Below are positions 8,275 through 17,159 of a stretch of DNA of 24,069 nucleotides, one piece after another. Origin of the DNA: Opitutales bacterium. GTDB lineage: Bacteria; Verrucomicrobiota; Verrucomicrobiia; Opitutales; Oceanipulchritudinaceae. Positions within the stretch are counted from its first letter, which is position 1. Every line of letters begins with the position of its first letter. Both the position numbers and the translations under genes were made by a program. Below the pieces are notes generated by a model, which saw only the letters and a program-made list of their open reading frames with translations, was not told where the DNA came from and did no database searches. The DNA lies in the NCBI GenBank assembly GCA_007123395.1, contig SKLD01000281.1, forward strand, positions 1-24,069, in the 5' to 3' direction.

Positions 8275-8586
8275 ATGCGCTACCACACCACGGATCCCTA
8301 TGGTGTGACTCACATCGAGCCGGACATTGCCCGGATGCGTCGCGTGCTCGACTTGCTGGACCATGCGGATGATGCGGACCACCCCGATGCCACCCTCGTG
8401 CATGAGAGCGGTTGGTCGATCACGGTGACGGCGGGCGGAACGGCGGTGCTGGAGAATCTGGAAAACGACAGCCAGCCCGCCCGTATCCGGCTTGGTCTTG
8501 AGAAAACGGATGCTCTTCGTCTCTGGGAACGGCTCGCCGCGGGCGATGTTGAAGGCCTGTGCGAAGAGTGCTGGGACGAGGTGTGA
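8275..8586 (+). CDS. Conserved small acidic hypothetical protein
   Basis: A 103-residue protein starting MRYHTTDPYGVTHIEPD. This start is chosen because AAGGA lies about 9 bases upstream; a GTG at 8236 is also in frame but lacks such a site. The protein is acidic and soluble, with no signal or membrane segment. A short His/Asp-rich stretch (LDHADDADHPD) leads into a predicted beta region (TLVHESGWSITVTAGGTAVLENL) and a final helix ending with two cysteines (LCEEC). I recall similar proteins in Verrucomicrobiota but know no function. It follows the tRNA and sits 44 bases before the EamA transporter on the same strand. Confidence 0.75.
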   Translation: MRYHTTDPYGVTHIEPDIARMRRVLDLLDHADDADHPDATLVHESGWSITVTAGGTAVLENLENDSQPARIRLGLEKTDALRLWERLAAGDVEGLCEECWDEV

Positions 8587-8630
8587 AGTCGGTTTGTCCT
8601 GGTATGCTACCTTATTGCCGTTGAATCCGA

Positions 8631-9572
8631 ATGGTCCCCGCTTTCATCACAACGTTTCTCTGGAGTTTCTGTGTTGTTGCGGCGCGCCGCTCTGTCGATC
8701 AGTTGGGTGAAGACCGCGCCAATCTCTACCGGTTGCTCGTGGCGACGGCTTTGCTCGGCGTGCTTGCGCATACCTTTGGGGGTGGACTCGGCGGGGCGGG
8801 ATTCTGGTATTTCTTTCTGAGCGGGGTGATTGGATTCGGTTTGGGCGATATCGGCATCTACTTCGCTCTTTCGCGAATCGGCTCCCGGCTCACGATCCTC
8901 CTCGCCCAGTGCGGTGCGGCACCGGTAGCCGGCCTTGCGGAATGGCTGTGGATGGGAACGATTGTGTCCGCCGCTCAGATTATGTGCATTTCAATTATCC
9001 TCGCCGGGATATCGATTGCCTTGTTTCCGGAGCGCGAACGTTGGTCGACGCTGCGCGAAGGTCCCTTTTTACCCGGGGTTCTAGCGGGAATGCTGGCAGC
9101 GGTGGGGCAGGGAATGGGAGCGGTCTTCAGCCGCCGGGCTTATGAGGCGGCACAGGCCGTCGGTGAGTTGCCTGTCGACCGAGCGCTTTTGCTGCCGTCC
9201 GAGGCCGTATGGCTCGGAGCGACCGCCGGCTACCAACGCCTGATCGGCGGGTTGCTTCTCGTCGTTCTCTTCACGGCATGGCGGGCCTATCACGGCTCGC
9301 TCGCGACGAAAGCTCCGCGGTCGGGGGATCCGGTTTCCGTAAAGGGCAGCTTTGTCATGATCAATGCGCTAACGGGTCCGGTGCTCGGCATCATTTGCTT
9401 TCAGTGGGCCTTGGCGACAACGCCAAGCGTCATTGTGCAGCCCATTATCGCGCTCACGCCGATTGTCGTGATTCCGCTCGCTTTCTGGTTTGAGGGCGAC
9501 CGGCCGTCGCCGCGCTCACTCCTCGGGGGAGTCGTTGCGGTGGGCGGGGCCTTGTTGCTCGCATGGGCCTGA
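8631..9572 (+). CDS. EamA/DMT-family membrane transporter
   Basis: A 313-residue integral membrane protein with about ten hydrophobic helices in two homologous halves, as in the drug/metabolite transporter superfamily. The first half includes FITTFLWSFCVVAARRSVDQ, then LSGVIGFGLGDIGIYFALSRIG. The second half begins near GVLAGMLAAVGQGMGAVFSRRA and ends with VIVQPIIALTPIVVIPLAFW and LLGGVVAVGGALLLAWA. An extended loop (about 175-235) separates the halves. EamA proteins export or exchange small metabolites; the substrate is not predictable here. The ATG at 8631 has no obvious ribosome-binding site. The gene runs into the convergent transposase gene with a 21-base gap. Confidence 0.9.
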   Translation: MVPAFITTFLWSFCVVAARRSVDQLGEDRANLYRLLVATALLGVLAHTFGGGLGGAGFWYFFLSGVIGFGLGDIGIYFALSRIGSRLTILLAQCGAAPVAGLAEWLWMGTIVSAAQIMCISIILAGISIALFPERERWSTLREGPFLPGVLAGMLAAVGQGMGAVFSRRAYEAAQAVGELPVDRALLLPSEAVWLGATAGYQRLIGGLLLVVLFTAWRAYHGSLATKAPRSGDPVSVKGSFVMINALTGPVLGIICFQWALATTPSVIVQPIIALTPIVVIPLAFWFEGDRPSPRSLLGGVVAVGGALLLAWA

Positions 9573-9593
9573 GTGCGGTGGGGCGGGACGGGG

Positions 9594-10601
9594 CTACGTG
9601 CGCGGATCCTCGATGGCTTGGTAGCGCGTCCGCGTCCGGGCGACAGCGAGGTCGACGTTATCCATGACCTCAACGGGCCGGTGGGGCGGCGGGCGCTTGA
9701 GTTGCCCGAGGATGCGTGCGCCTTCTCCGGAGTCCATCCAGTCGCGCGAACCGAGTGCGCGTCCTTCGGAGAAATACCTGACGCGGAGGTGGAGCAACTC
9801 GTGCGGTTGCAGCTCGCCGCCGTTCTTCAGGGCCTCGAGGAGGGCTTGGGGATCGATCCGGGCGCCGCTGCCATCGCCCTTGGCGGCGGCACCCTTCCCG
9901 AGCATCAGGAGCCGGTACCGGGCGAGAGCCTCGGCGGCGTCTTTGGCGCGTGGAAAGCAGCGCGTGAGAGCCGAGCACAGGGCTTCATGTCCGGCCAGAG
10001 CCTCCGTGTATCCACACCAGCGGTAGTCCTCGGGAAGATTGGCCAATCCGGCGCGAACCGAGTTCAGGTCAATGTAGGCGGCGATCAGTCCGACGAGCCA
10101 AGGGGTGTCCTGCACCAGGACACTGCCGAAGCGCTCGGCCCACAGCGTGCCCGCCGTCTCGTGGGCGCGGTTAAACCACCGCGTGTAGCGCTGCCGCAAC
10201 GTGCGCATGAACTCCGAGATGTCGCCCATGCGTCGGCGTAGTCGCTCCCGCAGTTCCTCCGCCGCCTCCGGCTCGCCTCTCTCCAACGTCTGCGCAAGTT
10301 CGTCCGCGTTGAGCCCGCTCCACTGTGCGCGCGACTCGCCATAAAGAGCCCGGTAGCGGCGCACCAGTGTGGCGTCATCGCAATTGCGCGCAGCGGGATC
10401 GATGCGCACGAGGATGTGAAAGTGCGTTTCGAGGACGCAGTAGGTGATCACCTCCACGCCGCCGAACTCCGCTGCGCGGTGTAGTGCGCCCACCCACACC
10501 TCCCGCTGCCCGTCGGCCAACAAACGCCGTTTTTGAATGACACGCGAAGTCACATGGTACACCGCCGGCCCGTCTTTTTTCTTTATTCGAATCTCACCCA
10601 T
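9594..10601 (-). CDS. Y1 (HUH) transposase, IS200/RAYT-like, copy 1
   Basis: A 335-residue protein of the Y1_Tnp type. The HUH metal-binding pair is H60/H62 in ETHFHILV, and Y139 in RTLRQRYTRWFN is the likely nucleophile. The downstream signatures LWAERFGSVLV, YIDLNSVRAGL and YRWCGYTEAL are typical of long IS200-related/REP-associated transposases. It is longer than canonical IS200 TnpA (about 150 residues) because of a C-terminal extension (about 205-335) of unknown role. The reading frame is intact. No IS200-type end hairpins or target duplications were found, and similarity to copy 2 (17881-18888) appears to stop at the coding region. It is probably a domesticated or RAYT-type enzyme. The gene is convergent with the EamA gene and divergent from the pilus ATPase gene. 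Confidence 0.92.
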   Translation of the reverse strand: MGEIRIKKKDGPAVYHVTSRVIQKRRLLADGQREVWVGALHRAAEFGGVEVITYCVLETHFHILVRIDPAARNCDDATLVRRYRALYGESRAQWSGLNADELAQTLERGEPEAAEELRERLRRRMGDISEFMRTLRQRYTRWFNRAHETAGTLWAERFGSVLVQDTPWLVGLIAAYIDLNSVRAGLANLPEDYRWCGYTEALAGHEALCSALTRCFPRAKDAAEALARYRLLMLGKGAAAKGDGSGARIDPQALLEALKNGGELQPHELLHLRVRYFSEGRALGSRDWMDSGEGARILGQLKRPPPHRPVEVMDNVDLAVARTRTRYQAIEDPRT

Positions 10602-10740
10602 AATTTTTCAGGAAAGGAGTTTGGCGGATTCTCAGGCTCTTTGCAAGATAATTTTCTTCGAGATTTCTGCTGTGTGATTTATGGGGCTTTTACAACTCAG
10701 GAATTGTCGGGGCGGGGGAAAGGGGTAGGGTGGAAGACGA

Positions 10741-12471
10741 GTGCTGAGTGATATCATAGAGCTTATGAAGGACCATGGCCTGTGGCCGGAGGGTTTTGAG
10801 GTTCCCGTTCCGCGGTCCGGACGCGGGGAGCGGTTTGACTTGCTATGCGCTCTTGCGGAGTCTGGCCGGGTGGACCGCGCAGAGCTGGTCAGCGTGCTTG
10901 TGCAGGCGAGCGCGGTGGAGCCGCTGGCGGCTGAGGGCCTGAGGTGTGATCCCGGGGCGCTGCAGCGCCTTGCGGCCGAAGATGCCCTGAGGCGCGGCTG
11001 GCTGCCATTGCTTGAGGAGTCCGGCGGTTTGGTGACAGCGGTGGCAGATCCTTTGGACCAAGGGGCGATGGATGATTTTGGTCATTTGGCCGGAGTGTTT
11101 ATCGAGCCCCGGCTGGCGGACCCGCTTGACCTGCTGGCGGCGATTCACCAAGCGTACGGGCTGTCTTCGGAGGGCGAGGCGGAAGAGTCCGCTGTGCCTG
11201 GAACGGCAGACCGGACGATGCCGGAGGCGGCAGATGCCCTTGGGCGTTTGCTGGCAGAGGTACCGGAAGGGGCTGCGGCGGCGGTGGACGATGGTCCGGT
11301 GGAGCGTTACGCGTGGGAGTTGATTGCGGAGGCGATCCGACGGCGGGCTTCGGATATTCACCTCGAGCCGCTGGAGCGGCGGTTCCGTGTGCGGTTCCGC
11401 GTGGACGGGCGGTTGCAGGAGATGGTGTCGCCGCCGAAGCGACTGCAACCGGCGATTCTCTCGCGGGTGAAGTTGATGGCGGGCATCTCCATAGCGGAAA
11501 GGCGGTTGCCGCAGGACGGGCGCATCCAGACGGCGGCGGGCGAGCGCAGCTTTGATTTGCGAGTATCGAGCATGCCGAGCGTGCACGGGGAGACCATTGT
11601 AATGCGAATCCTCGACCGAGAGGGTCTGCGGCTCGGTCTTCCGGAGCTGGGTTTTTTGGCGCGCGATGAAGCCGCGTTTTCCCGGCTGATTGAGCTGCCG
11701 GACGGAATCTTTCTTGTAACGGGGCCGACGGGTTCGGGAAAGTCGACAACACTCTATGCTGCGCTGCACGCGATCAATCGTCCGGACCGCAAGCTCATAA
11801 CGGTGGAGGATCCGGTGGAGTATCAGTTGCCGGGTATCAACCAAGTGCAGGTGCGCGCAGAGGTGGGGATGACCTTTGCGGCGGCCCTGCGTGCGATGCT
11901 GCGCCAGGCACCGAATATCATCATGGTCGGTGAAATCCGCGACCGTGAGACGGCGGAAATCGCGGTGAACGCCTCGCTGACGGGACACATGGTTTTCAGC
12001 ACCTTGCACACGAATGACGCTCCGAGCGCGGTTTCGCGCCTGACGGACATCGGGGTGAAGCCGTTTCTGTTGTCCGCATCGCTGCGCGGGGTGCTGGCGC
12101 AGCGACTCGTGCGCACGGTGTGTGAAGAGTGCGCCGCGCCGGATTCTCCGGACGCTGCCATGCTGCGCATAGCCGGACTGGCGCAGGATTTGGTGGAGTC
12201 GGCGAGATTCCGCCGCGGCAAGGGATGCCCGCGCTGCGCGGGGCGCGGATATTACGGGCGGAAGGGAATATTCGAGCTCTTCCAGATCGATGAGGGGGCA
12301 AGGCGTCTCATTGACGCCCGCGCGGGTCTTGTCGACTTGCGCCGCCACGCTCGCGGGCATGGAATGCGGACGATGCGTGAGGACGGGATGGCGAAAGCGG
12401 TATCCGGAATGACAACCATCGACGAGGTGCTTGCGGTGACCGTGGCGGAGTCGGCGGGCGCGACCAACTGA
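10741..12471 (+). CDS. GspE/PilB-type secretion or pilus assembly ATPase (first copy)
   Basis: A 576-residue ATPase that would power pilus extension or type II secretion on the cytoplasmic side of the inner membrane. An N-terminal MshEN/GspE_N-like region (about 30-140) leads to a linker and the motor domain. Visible motifs are SDIHLEP (204-210), Walker A GPTGSGKST (328-336), Walker B IIMVGEIRD (393-401), STLHTND (420-426) and a four-cysteine zinc site (C461, C464, C496, C499). The usual RQDPD before Walker B reads RQAPN (389-392), losing two acidic residues. The start is GTG with GGAAG just upstream. It heads the pilB-pilT-pilB-pilC run and is read divergently from transposase copy 1. Confidence 0.93.
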   Translation: MLSDIIELMKDHGLWPEGFEVPVPRSGRGERFDLLCALAESGRVDRAELVSVLVQASAVEPLAAEGLRCDPGALQRLAAEDALRRGWLPLLEESGGLVTAVADPLDQGAMDDFGHLAGVFIEPRLADPLDLLAAIHQAYGLSSEGEAEESAVPGTADRTMPEAADALGRLLAEVPEGAAAAVDDGPVERYAWELIAEAIRRRASDIHLEPLERRFRVRFRVDGRLQEMVSPPKRLQPAILSRVKLMAGISIAERRLPQDGRIQTAAGERSFDLRVSSMPSVHGETIVMRILDREGLRLGLPELGFLARDEAAFSRLIELPDGIFLVTGPTGSGKSTTLYAALHAINRPDRKLITVEDPVEYQLPGINQVQVRAEVGMTFAAALRAMLRQAPNIIMVGEIRDRETAEIAVNASLTGHMVFSTLHTNDAPSAVSRLTDIGVKPFLLSASLRGVLAQRLVRTVCEECAAPDSPDAAMLRIAGLAQDLVESARFRRGKGCPRCAGRGYYGRKGIFELFQIDEGARRLIDARAGLVDLRRHARGHGMRTMREDGMAKAVSGMTTIDEVLAVTVAESAGATN

Positions 12472-12509
12472 TATTTCCTAAACAGACAACAACCAAGCCA
12501 GGCAGAGCC

Positions 12510-13640
12510 ATGACGATGAATCCAACCGAACAACTTGAGGAATGCCCCTATGAAATGCATGACCTCCTTGAACTGATGGTCGAGCAAGGAGCAAGCGATC
12601 TACACATCCAGGCAGGTCAACCGCCGACGCTCCGTATGGGCGGCGGGATGGTCGCGGTGGAGGGACCGAATCTGCGACCGACTGACACGGAAGCGCTCAT
12701 GCGCGCGATCACGCCGGACTCCCAGCAGGAGCGTGTGAAAAAGAGCGGCGGGGCGGATTTTGGCTTTGCTTACATGGACAAGGCGCGCTTCCGCACGAGC
12801 GTGCTGAAGGCCAAGGGGAACTACGGGCTCGTCCTGCGCACCATCCCCAAGCAGTTGTTCGGCTTGCGCGAGATCGGGCTTCCGGACACAATCAAGGATC
12901 TGCTTGTGCGTCCGCGGGGACTCATTCTTGTGACTGGACCGACAGGTTCCGGCAAGTCGACGACACTCGCCTCGATGATCAACTGGATCAATGAAAACCG
13001 GGACGGGCATATCATTACCATCGAAGATCCGATTGAGTATTACCACGAGCACAAGAACTGTATCGTGACCCAGCGCGAAGTCGGAACGGACACGACCAGT
13101 TTCGCGGAAGCGATCCGGGGTGCGCTACGGCAGGACCCGGACGTCATCCTTGTCGGGGAAATGCGCGACCTCGAAACCATCGAGGCAGCGGTCAGCGCGG
13201 CGGAAACAGGGCACCTTGTCTTCGGCACGCTGCACACGACCGGCGCGGCCCGGACTGTCGACCGGATCGTCGACGCTTTCCCTTCTAACGTGAAGGACCA
13301 GATACGCACGCAATTGGCGTCCTCTATCGTGGCGGTGATTTCGCAAGTGCTCTGTCGAAAGATCGGCGGCGGACGCATCGCCGGCTTTGAGATCATGGTG
13401 ACGACAACGTCCATCGCGGCGCTGATCCGTGAAAACAAGACCTACCGCATCGCCTCTGACATCCAGACAGGATCGCGCTACGGTATGATATCGCTCGACG
13501 CGCACCTCACGAGCCTTGTCAACCGGGAGTTGATCACGCCGTCGCAAGCCATCGAAAAGGCGCAGGAGCCAACGGAAATGCGGCAAAAGTTCCAGCAGGC
13601 CGGTCTTGATGTGAGCGGCGTGGAGGTGCCGCCCGCTTGA
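12510..13640 (+). CDS. pilT: Type IV pilus retraction ATPase PilT
   Basis: A 376-residue PilT-type hexameric ATPase that depolymerises pili at the inner membrane. Features are SDLHIQAGQPPTLRM (29-43), Walker A GPTGSGKST (143-151), Walker B DVILVGEMRD (211-220) preceded by a normal RQDPD, GTLHTTGAARTVDRIVD (239-255), and the PilT-specific C-terminal helix IAALIRENKTYRI. It lacks the zinc-finger region of PilB/GspE, which supports PilT over an assembly ATPase. It lies 38 bases after the first GspE/PilB gene and 40 bases before the second, so co-transcription is likely. Two ATGs (12510 and 12516) are possible starts, with AGGCAG nearby. Confidence 0.95.
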   Translation: MTMNPTEQLEECPYEMHDLLELMVEQGASDLHIQAGQPPTLRMGGGMVAVEGPNLRPTDTEALMRAITPDSQQERVKKSGGADFGFAYMDKARFRTSVLKAKGNYGLVLRTIPKQLFGLREIGLPDTIKDLLVRPRGLILVTGPTGSGKSTTLASMINWINENRDGHIITIEDPIEYYHEHKNCIVTQREVGTDTTSFAEAIRGALRQDPDVILVGEMRDLETIEAAVSAAETGHLVFGTLHTTGAARTVDRIVDAFPSNVKDQIRTQLASSIVAVISQVLCRKIGGGRIAGFEIMVTTTSIAALIRENKTYRIASDIQTGSRYGMISLDAHLTSLVNRELITPSQAIEKAQEPTEMRQKFQQAGLDVSGVEVPPA

Positions 13641-13680
13641 GCGGCGCTCACTGTCTGTCACAAAGTGCCCGTCGTCGACC

Positions 13681-15372
13681 GTGCTCTTCGCCGACCACAA
13701 TAGCCTGATTTTCGAGATTTTGGAAAAGCGGGTCACGATGTCTCCCGGGCAGATCGACGACTTGCAGGCGACGCATACGCAGACAGGAAAAGCACTGGCG
13801 GAGGTTGCCCTTGCTGCCGGTGTGCTCTCCCGCGAAACGCTGCTGCGGACGGTGGCAGACCATGAGGGGTTGCGCTACTTGGAGAAAATCCCGCATGCCG
13901 TGCCTACGGCATTGCGGGAGACTGTACCCACGCGGCTGGCACGTGACTACGGAATCGTGCCTGTTGAGGACGAGGGCGGCAAGCTCATCCTGCTCGCCGT
14001 CGATCCGCTGAATCCGTTTGCTCTTGATGACCTCACCTTCGCGCTCGGGCGCGATATCGAGATCGCGCTGGCGGACCCCGAAGCTGTGAAGGCCCTGCTC
14101 GATTCGACCTACGGGAGGAGAGACTCCGTGGACTTGGCGGAGATTCTGCGCGGCGTGGAGATGGCGGAGGCCGAAGTCGACACGGCAGACGTCGGTGCCT
14201 TGGCCATGGCCGCGCGTGACGCGCCGGTCATCCGCTTTGTCGACGCCGTGCTGCGCGATGCTGTAAGGCGGCAGTCGAGCGATGTCCACTTCGAGCCGTT
14301 TGAGGACGCCTTCCGCGTGCGCTTTCGGATCGACGGGGCGCTGCAGGAGGTCAGCACGCCCGCTCGCGTTCTTGCCGTGCCCGTCATTTCGCGCATCAAG
14401 GTCCTCGCCGATCTGAATATCGCGGAGCGGCGTGTGCCACAGGATGGCCGTATCCAGATGACGGTGGACGGGCGGGCCGTCGACATGCGTGTGAGCACCT
14501 TGCCGACGCAGTTCGGCGAGAGTGTTGTTCTGCGCGTTCTCGACAAGTCGGTCGTCAACCTGAATCTCGACGCCCTCGGCATGCCCCCGGGGATACTGGG
14601 TGCCGTGCGCGAACTGGCGCGCCGTCCGAACGGCATTTTCATCGTCACGGGCCCGACCGGATCAGGCAAGACGACCACGCTAAACAGCGCCCTGCGCGAG
14701 GTGAACGACGAGGAAACGAAAATCCTCACAGCCGAGGACCCGGTGGAGTATGAGATCGACGGCATCATGCAGGTGGCGGTCAACGCCGGCATCGGGCTGA
14801 CCTTCGCGACGGCCCTGCGCTCCTTTTTGCGGCAGGACCCCGACAAAATTCTCGTGGGGGAAATCCGCGATCTTGAGACGGCGCGTATCGCCGTGCAGGC
14901 CTCGCTCACGGGGCACCTTGTTTTTTCCACCTTGCATACGAACGACGCCGCCGGAGCGGTGACGCGCCTCGTCGACATGGGTCTTGAACCCTACCTGATC
15001 GCCGCTTCGCTCGAAGCCGTGCTCGCGCAACGGCTGGTGCGTCGCGTGTGCCGCGAATGCAGCGGGACCTACCGGCCCGGAGAGGACGATCTGGCACGGC
15101 TCGGAATCGACCACGCGGCTGTTGGCGAGGGGACCTTCGCACGAGGGCGCGGTTGCGCGGCCTGCGGAGGCTCGGGCTACAGGGGACGACTCGGGCTCTA
15201 CGAACTCATCCGGGTGACTGACCGCTTCCGCGAGGCGGTCGTTGCCGGGGCGACGACGCTCGATCTTGCGGCGATCGCCTGCGAAGAGGGTACGCGCACG
15301 CTGCGGCAGGACGGAATCCGCGCTCTTCTCGACCACGCCACGACGGCGGAGGAAATACTGCGCTACACCTGA
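13681..15372 (+). CDS. pilB: GspE/PilB-type assembly ATPase (second copy)
   Basis: A 563-residue extension/secretion ATPase. The N-terminal MshEN-like domain (about 15-145) contains GKALAEVALAAGVLS and KLILLAVDPLNPFALDDL. The motor domain has SSDVHFEPFED (199-209), Walker A GPTGSGKTT (324-332), the canonical RQDPD (384-388), Walker B ILVGEIRD (390-397), STLHTND and zinc-site cysteines C457, C460, C492 and C495. The start is taken as GTG 13681, giving an N-terminus like other members; ATG 13738 is the alternative, and neither has a clear ribosome-binding site. It is immediately upstream of pilC, so I infer it is the main assembly ATPase. Calling it pilB rather than gspE is a judgement from the neighbouring pilT. 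Confidence 0.93.
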   Translation: MLFADHNSLIFEILEKRVTMSPGQIDDLQATHTQTGKALAEVALAAGVLSRETLLRTVADHEGLRYLEKIPHAVPTALRETVPTRLARDYGIVPVEDEGGKLILLAVDPLNPFALDDLTFALGRDIEIALADPEAVKALLDSTYGRRDSVDLAEILRGVEMAEAEVDTADVGALAMAARDAPVIRFVDAVLRDAVRRQSSDVHFEPFEDAFRVRFRIDGALQEVSTPARVLAVPVISRIKVLADLNIAERRVPQDGRIQMTVDGRAVDMRVSTLPTQFGESVVLRVLDKSVVNLNLDALGMPPGILGAVRELARRPNGIFIVTGPTGSGKTTTLNSALREVNDEETKILTAEDPVEYEIDGIMQVAVNAGIGLTFATALRSFLRQDPDKILVGEIRDLETARIAVQASLTGHLVFSTLHTNDAAGAVTRLVDMGLEPYLIAASLEAVLAQRLVRRVCRECSGTYRPGEDDLARLGIDHAAVGEGTFARGRGCAACGGSGYRGRLGLYELIRVTDRFREAVVAGATTLDLAAIACEEGTRTLRQDGIRALLDHATTAEEILRYT

Positions 15373-15428
15373 GGCGCACGGATCCTGCATCCGTCTGAAC
15401 CGAGGGCGGATTTTTGTGTCGATTCGAC

Positions 15429-16565
15429 ATGGGGGGAACGACAACCTCCGGTTTTATGGCAGATGAGTCCAGTGACGGAGCGAAGGTAAAGGCCGGGGCG
15501 GGGCGGCCTCCGGTCAGGCGGATTTATAACCGCGCGGAGAAGGTGACGCTTTTTACCCGGCAACTCTCGACTCTCCTGCGGGCAGGCGTGCCGCTGACAC
15601 GGGCTCTGGAGACCCTCCGCAAGCAGGAACGGCAGAAGGCTTTCCGTCAGGTCATCGACGACTTGGTCCACCAAGTGCGGGGCGGGAACAAACTGTCCGA
15701 CGGGCTGGCGCGCTATCCGTCTATCTTTGATGGCTTGTATGTGAACATGGTCCGTGCGGGCGAGAGCGGAAGCATAATGGAAGATGTGCTCCAGCGCGTG
15801 GCGACTTTCATGGAAAAGGCCCGCGCCCTCAAGAAGAAGGTGCGCTCGGCGCTCGTTTATCCGGCTGTAGTTATCTTGGTCGCGGCCGTCATCGTGGGAT
15901 TTCTTGTTTCCTATGTCATACCGCAGTTTGAGACAATCTTCGCGAGCATGCTGCGCGGCCAGCGCCTGCCTCCTTTGACGGAGGGAGTCCTCGCTGTGAG
16001 CGATTTTGTGCGCGAACGCTGGTGGATCCTTGGCGGAATGGCGGTCCTTGCTGTTGTCGGATGGAACTTTGCGCGACGGACGGCGGCAGGCGGGCGGCTC
16101 ATTGACCGCGCCTCGCTCTCGCTGCCCATTGTCGGCGATTTAATCCGCAAGATATCCATCGCCCGCTTCACGCGGACTTTTGGTACCTTGATCGCCAGCG
16201 GCGTGCCGATTCTCGAGGCCCTGCGCATTGCGCGCGACGTATCGGGCAACCGCGTGGTCGAGGCGGCCCTCACCCGCGTGCATGACCGCGTGCGCGACGG
16301 CGACCCGGTGGCGCGTCCGCTTGAGCAGACCAACGTTTTTCCGGTCATGGTATCAAGTATGATCGAAGTGGGCGAGGAGACCGGGCAACTGCCCGCCATG
16401 CTCGAGCGCATCGCCGACGATTACGAGGAGGATGTCGATACGGCGGTGGCGGGCCTCACCTCGGCCCTCGAACCCGTGCTTATCGTGCTCCTCGCGGTCG
16501 TCGTAGGCACCATTGTTATCGCGCTCTTTCTGCCCATCATCGCCATCATCCAAAACCTGCAATGA
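15429..16565 (+). CDS. pilC: Type IV pilus/type II secretion inner-membrane platform protein PilC
   Basis: A 378-residue PilC/GspF protein with two T2SSF domains. The first begins near VTLFTRQLSTLLRAGVPLTR and is followed by a helix (ALVYPAVVILVAAVIVGFL). The second begins near ARFTRTFGTLIASGVPILEA, and the protein ends with the helix VLIVLLAVVVGTIVIALFLP. A third helix, about WWILGGMAVLAVVGW, lies between. The motifs MVRAGESGS and MIEVGEETGQLP are the repeated family signatures. It should form the membrane base on which the ATPases act. Possible starts are TTG 15414, ATG 15429 and ATG 15456; the N-terminal 30-40 residues are low-complexity, so the choice is uncertain. Its stop overlaps the next start as ATGA. 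Confidence 0.93.
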   Translation: MGGTTTSGFMADESSDGAKVKAGAGRPPVRRIYNRAEKVTLFTRQLSTLLRAGVPLTRALETLRKQERQKAFRQVIDDLVHQVRGGNKLSDGLARYPSIFDGLYVNMVRAGESGSIMEDVLQRVATFMEKARALKKKVRSALVYPAVVILVAAVIVGFLVSYVIPQFETIFASMLRGQRLPPLTEGVLAVSDFVRERWWILGGMAVLAVVGWNFARRTAAGGRLIDRASLSLPIVGDLIRKISIARFTRTFGTLIASGVPILEALRIARDVSGNRVVEAALTRVHDRVRDGDPVARPLEQTNVFPVMVSSMIEVGEETGQLPAMLERIADDYEEDVDTAVAGLTSALEPVLIVLLAVVVGTIVIALFLPIIAIIQNLQ

Positions 16566-17062
16566 GCGAATCGACCGAACCACTACAGATTTTCACGACG
16601 GGCGGAACGATCGACAAGGTCTACTTCGACGCGCTCAGCGATTACCAAGTCGGACACCCGCTCGCGGAGGAAGTGCTGCGGCAGGCCCACGTGGCCTTTC
16701 TCTTCAGCGTGACCTCGCTCATGAAGAAGGACAGCATCGACATGGATGACACCGACCGTGCGGCAGTGCGCGCCGCCGTCGAGCGCTGCGCGGCCAAGCG
16801 TGTCCTCATCACGCACGGCACCGACACGATGGCCGAAACAGCCCGTGTGCTCAAGGGCATCCCGGACAAAACCGTCATCTTCACCGGATCGCTTACGCCG
16901 GCACGCTTCCAAGAGAGCGACGCCTTCTTCAACATCGGCTTTGCCGTGGCGGCAGCACGCATTCTCCCGCCGGGCGTCTACGTGGCCATGCAGGGCCGCG
17001 TCTTCGATGCCGCCCGTGTCCGCAAAGACCGCGCCCGCAACCGCTTCGAGGCGGTGGAGTGA
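16562..17062 (+). CDS. Short asparaginase-domain protein
   Basis: A 166-residue protein equivalent to the N-terminal domain of asparaginases. It keeps the catalytic Thr-bearing motif TTGGTID (12-18) and the second motif THGTDTM (84-90). FTGSLTPARFQESDAFFNIG and GVYVAMQGRVFD follow. Full asparaginases are about 330 residues, but I recall a bacterial subfamily of about 165 residues ending in this same RVRKNR-like region, so it is probably complete rather than truncated. Whether it hydrolyses asparagine or another amide is unknown. The start ATG overlaps the pilC stop (ATGA), indicating coupled translation; there is no obvious functional link to pili. Confidence 0.85.
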   Translation: MSESTEPLQIFTTGGTIDKVYFDALSDYQVGHPLAEEVLRQAHVAFLFSVTSLMKKDSIDMDDTDRAAVRAAVERCAAKRVLITHGTDTMAETARVLKGIPDKTVIFTGSLTPARFQESDAFFNIGFAVAAARILPPGVYVAMQGRVFDAARVRKDRARNRFEAVE

Positions 17063-17159
17063 TGGCCCTTCGCTGGACAGGTGGCCGAAGCCGGATGGTA
17101 CCGCGCTCCCCGCAACCTTGTCTTGCGCGACGGGCGCAAGCGCGTTGCTATGGTAGGTT

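Noticed and set aside
9573..10740. Transposase copy 1 as a complete insertion sequence
   Set aside because: No end hairpins, inverted repeats or target duplications were seen, and flanks are not shared with copy 2, so only the gene is annotated.
10843..12360. A 505-codon open frame on the minus strand
   Set aside because: It is antisense to the first PilB/GspE ATPase gene, and its product is Arg/His/Gln-rich and not protein-like.
16562..17062. The asparaginase-domain gene as a truncated pseudogene
   Set aside because: Both catalytic motifs are present and short members of this length are known, so it is more likely a complete short family member.
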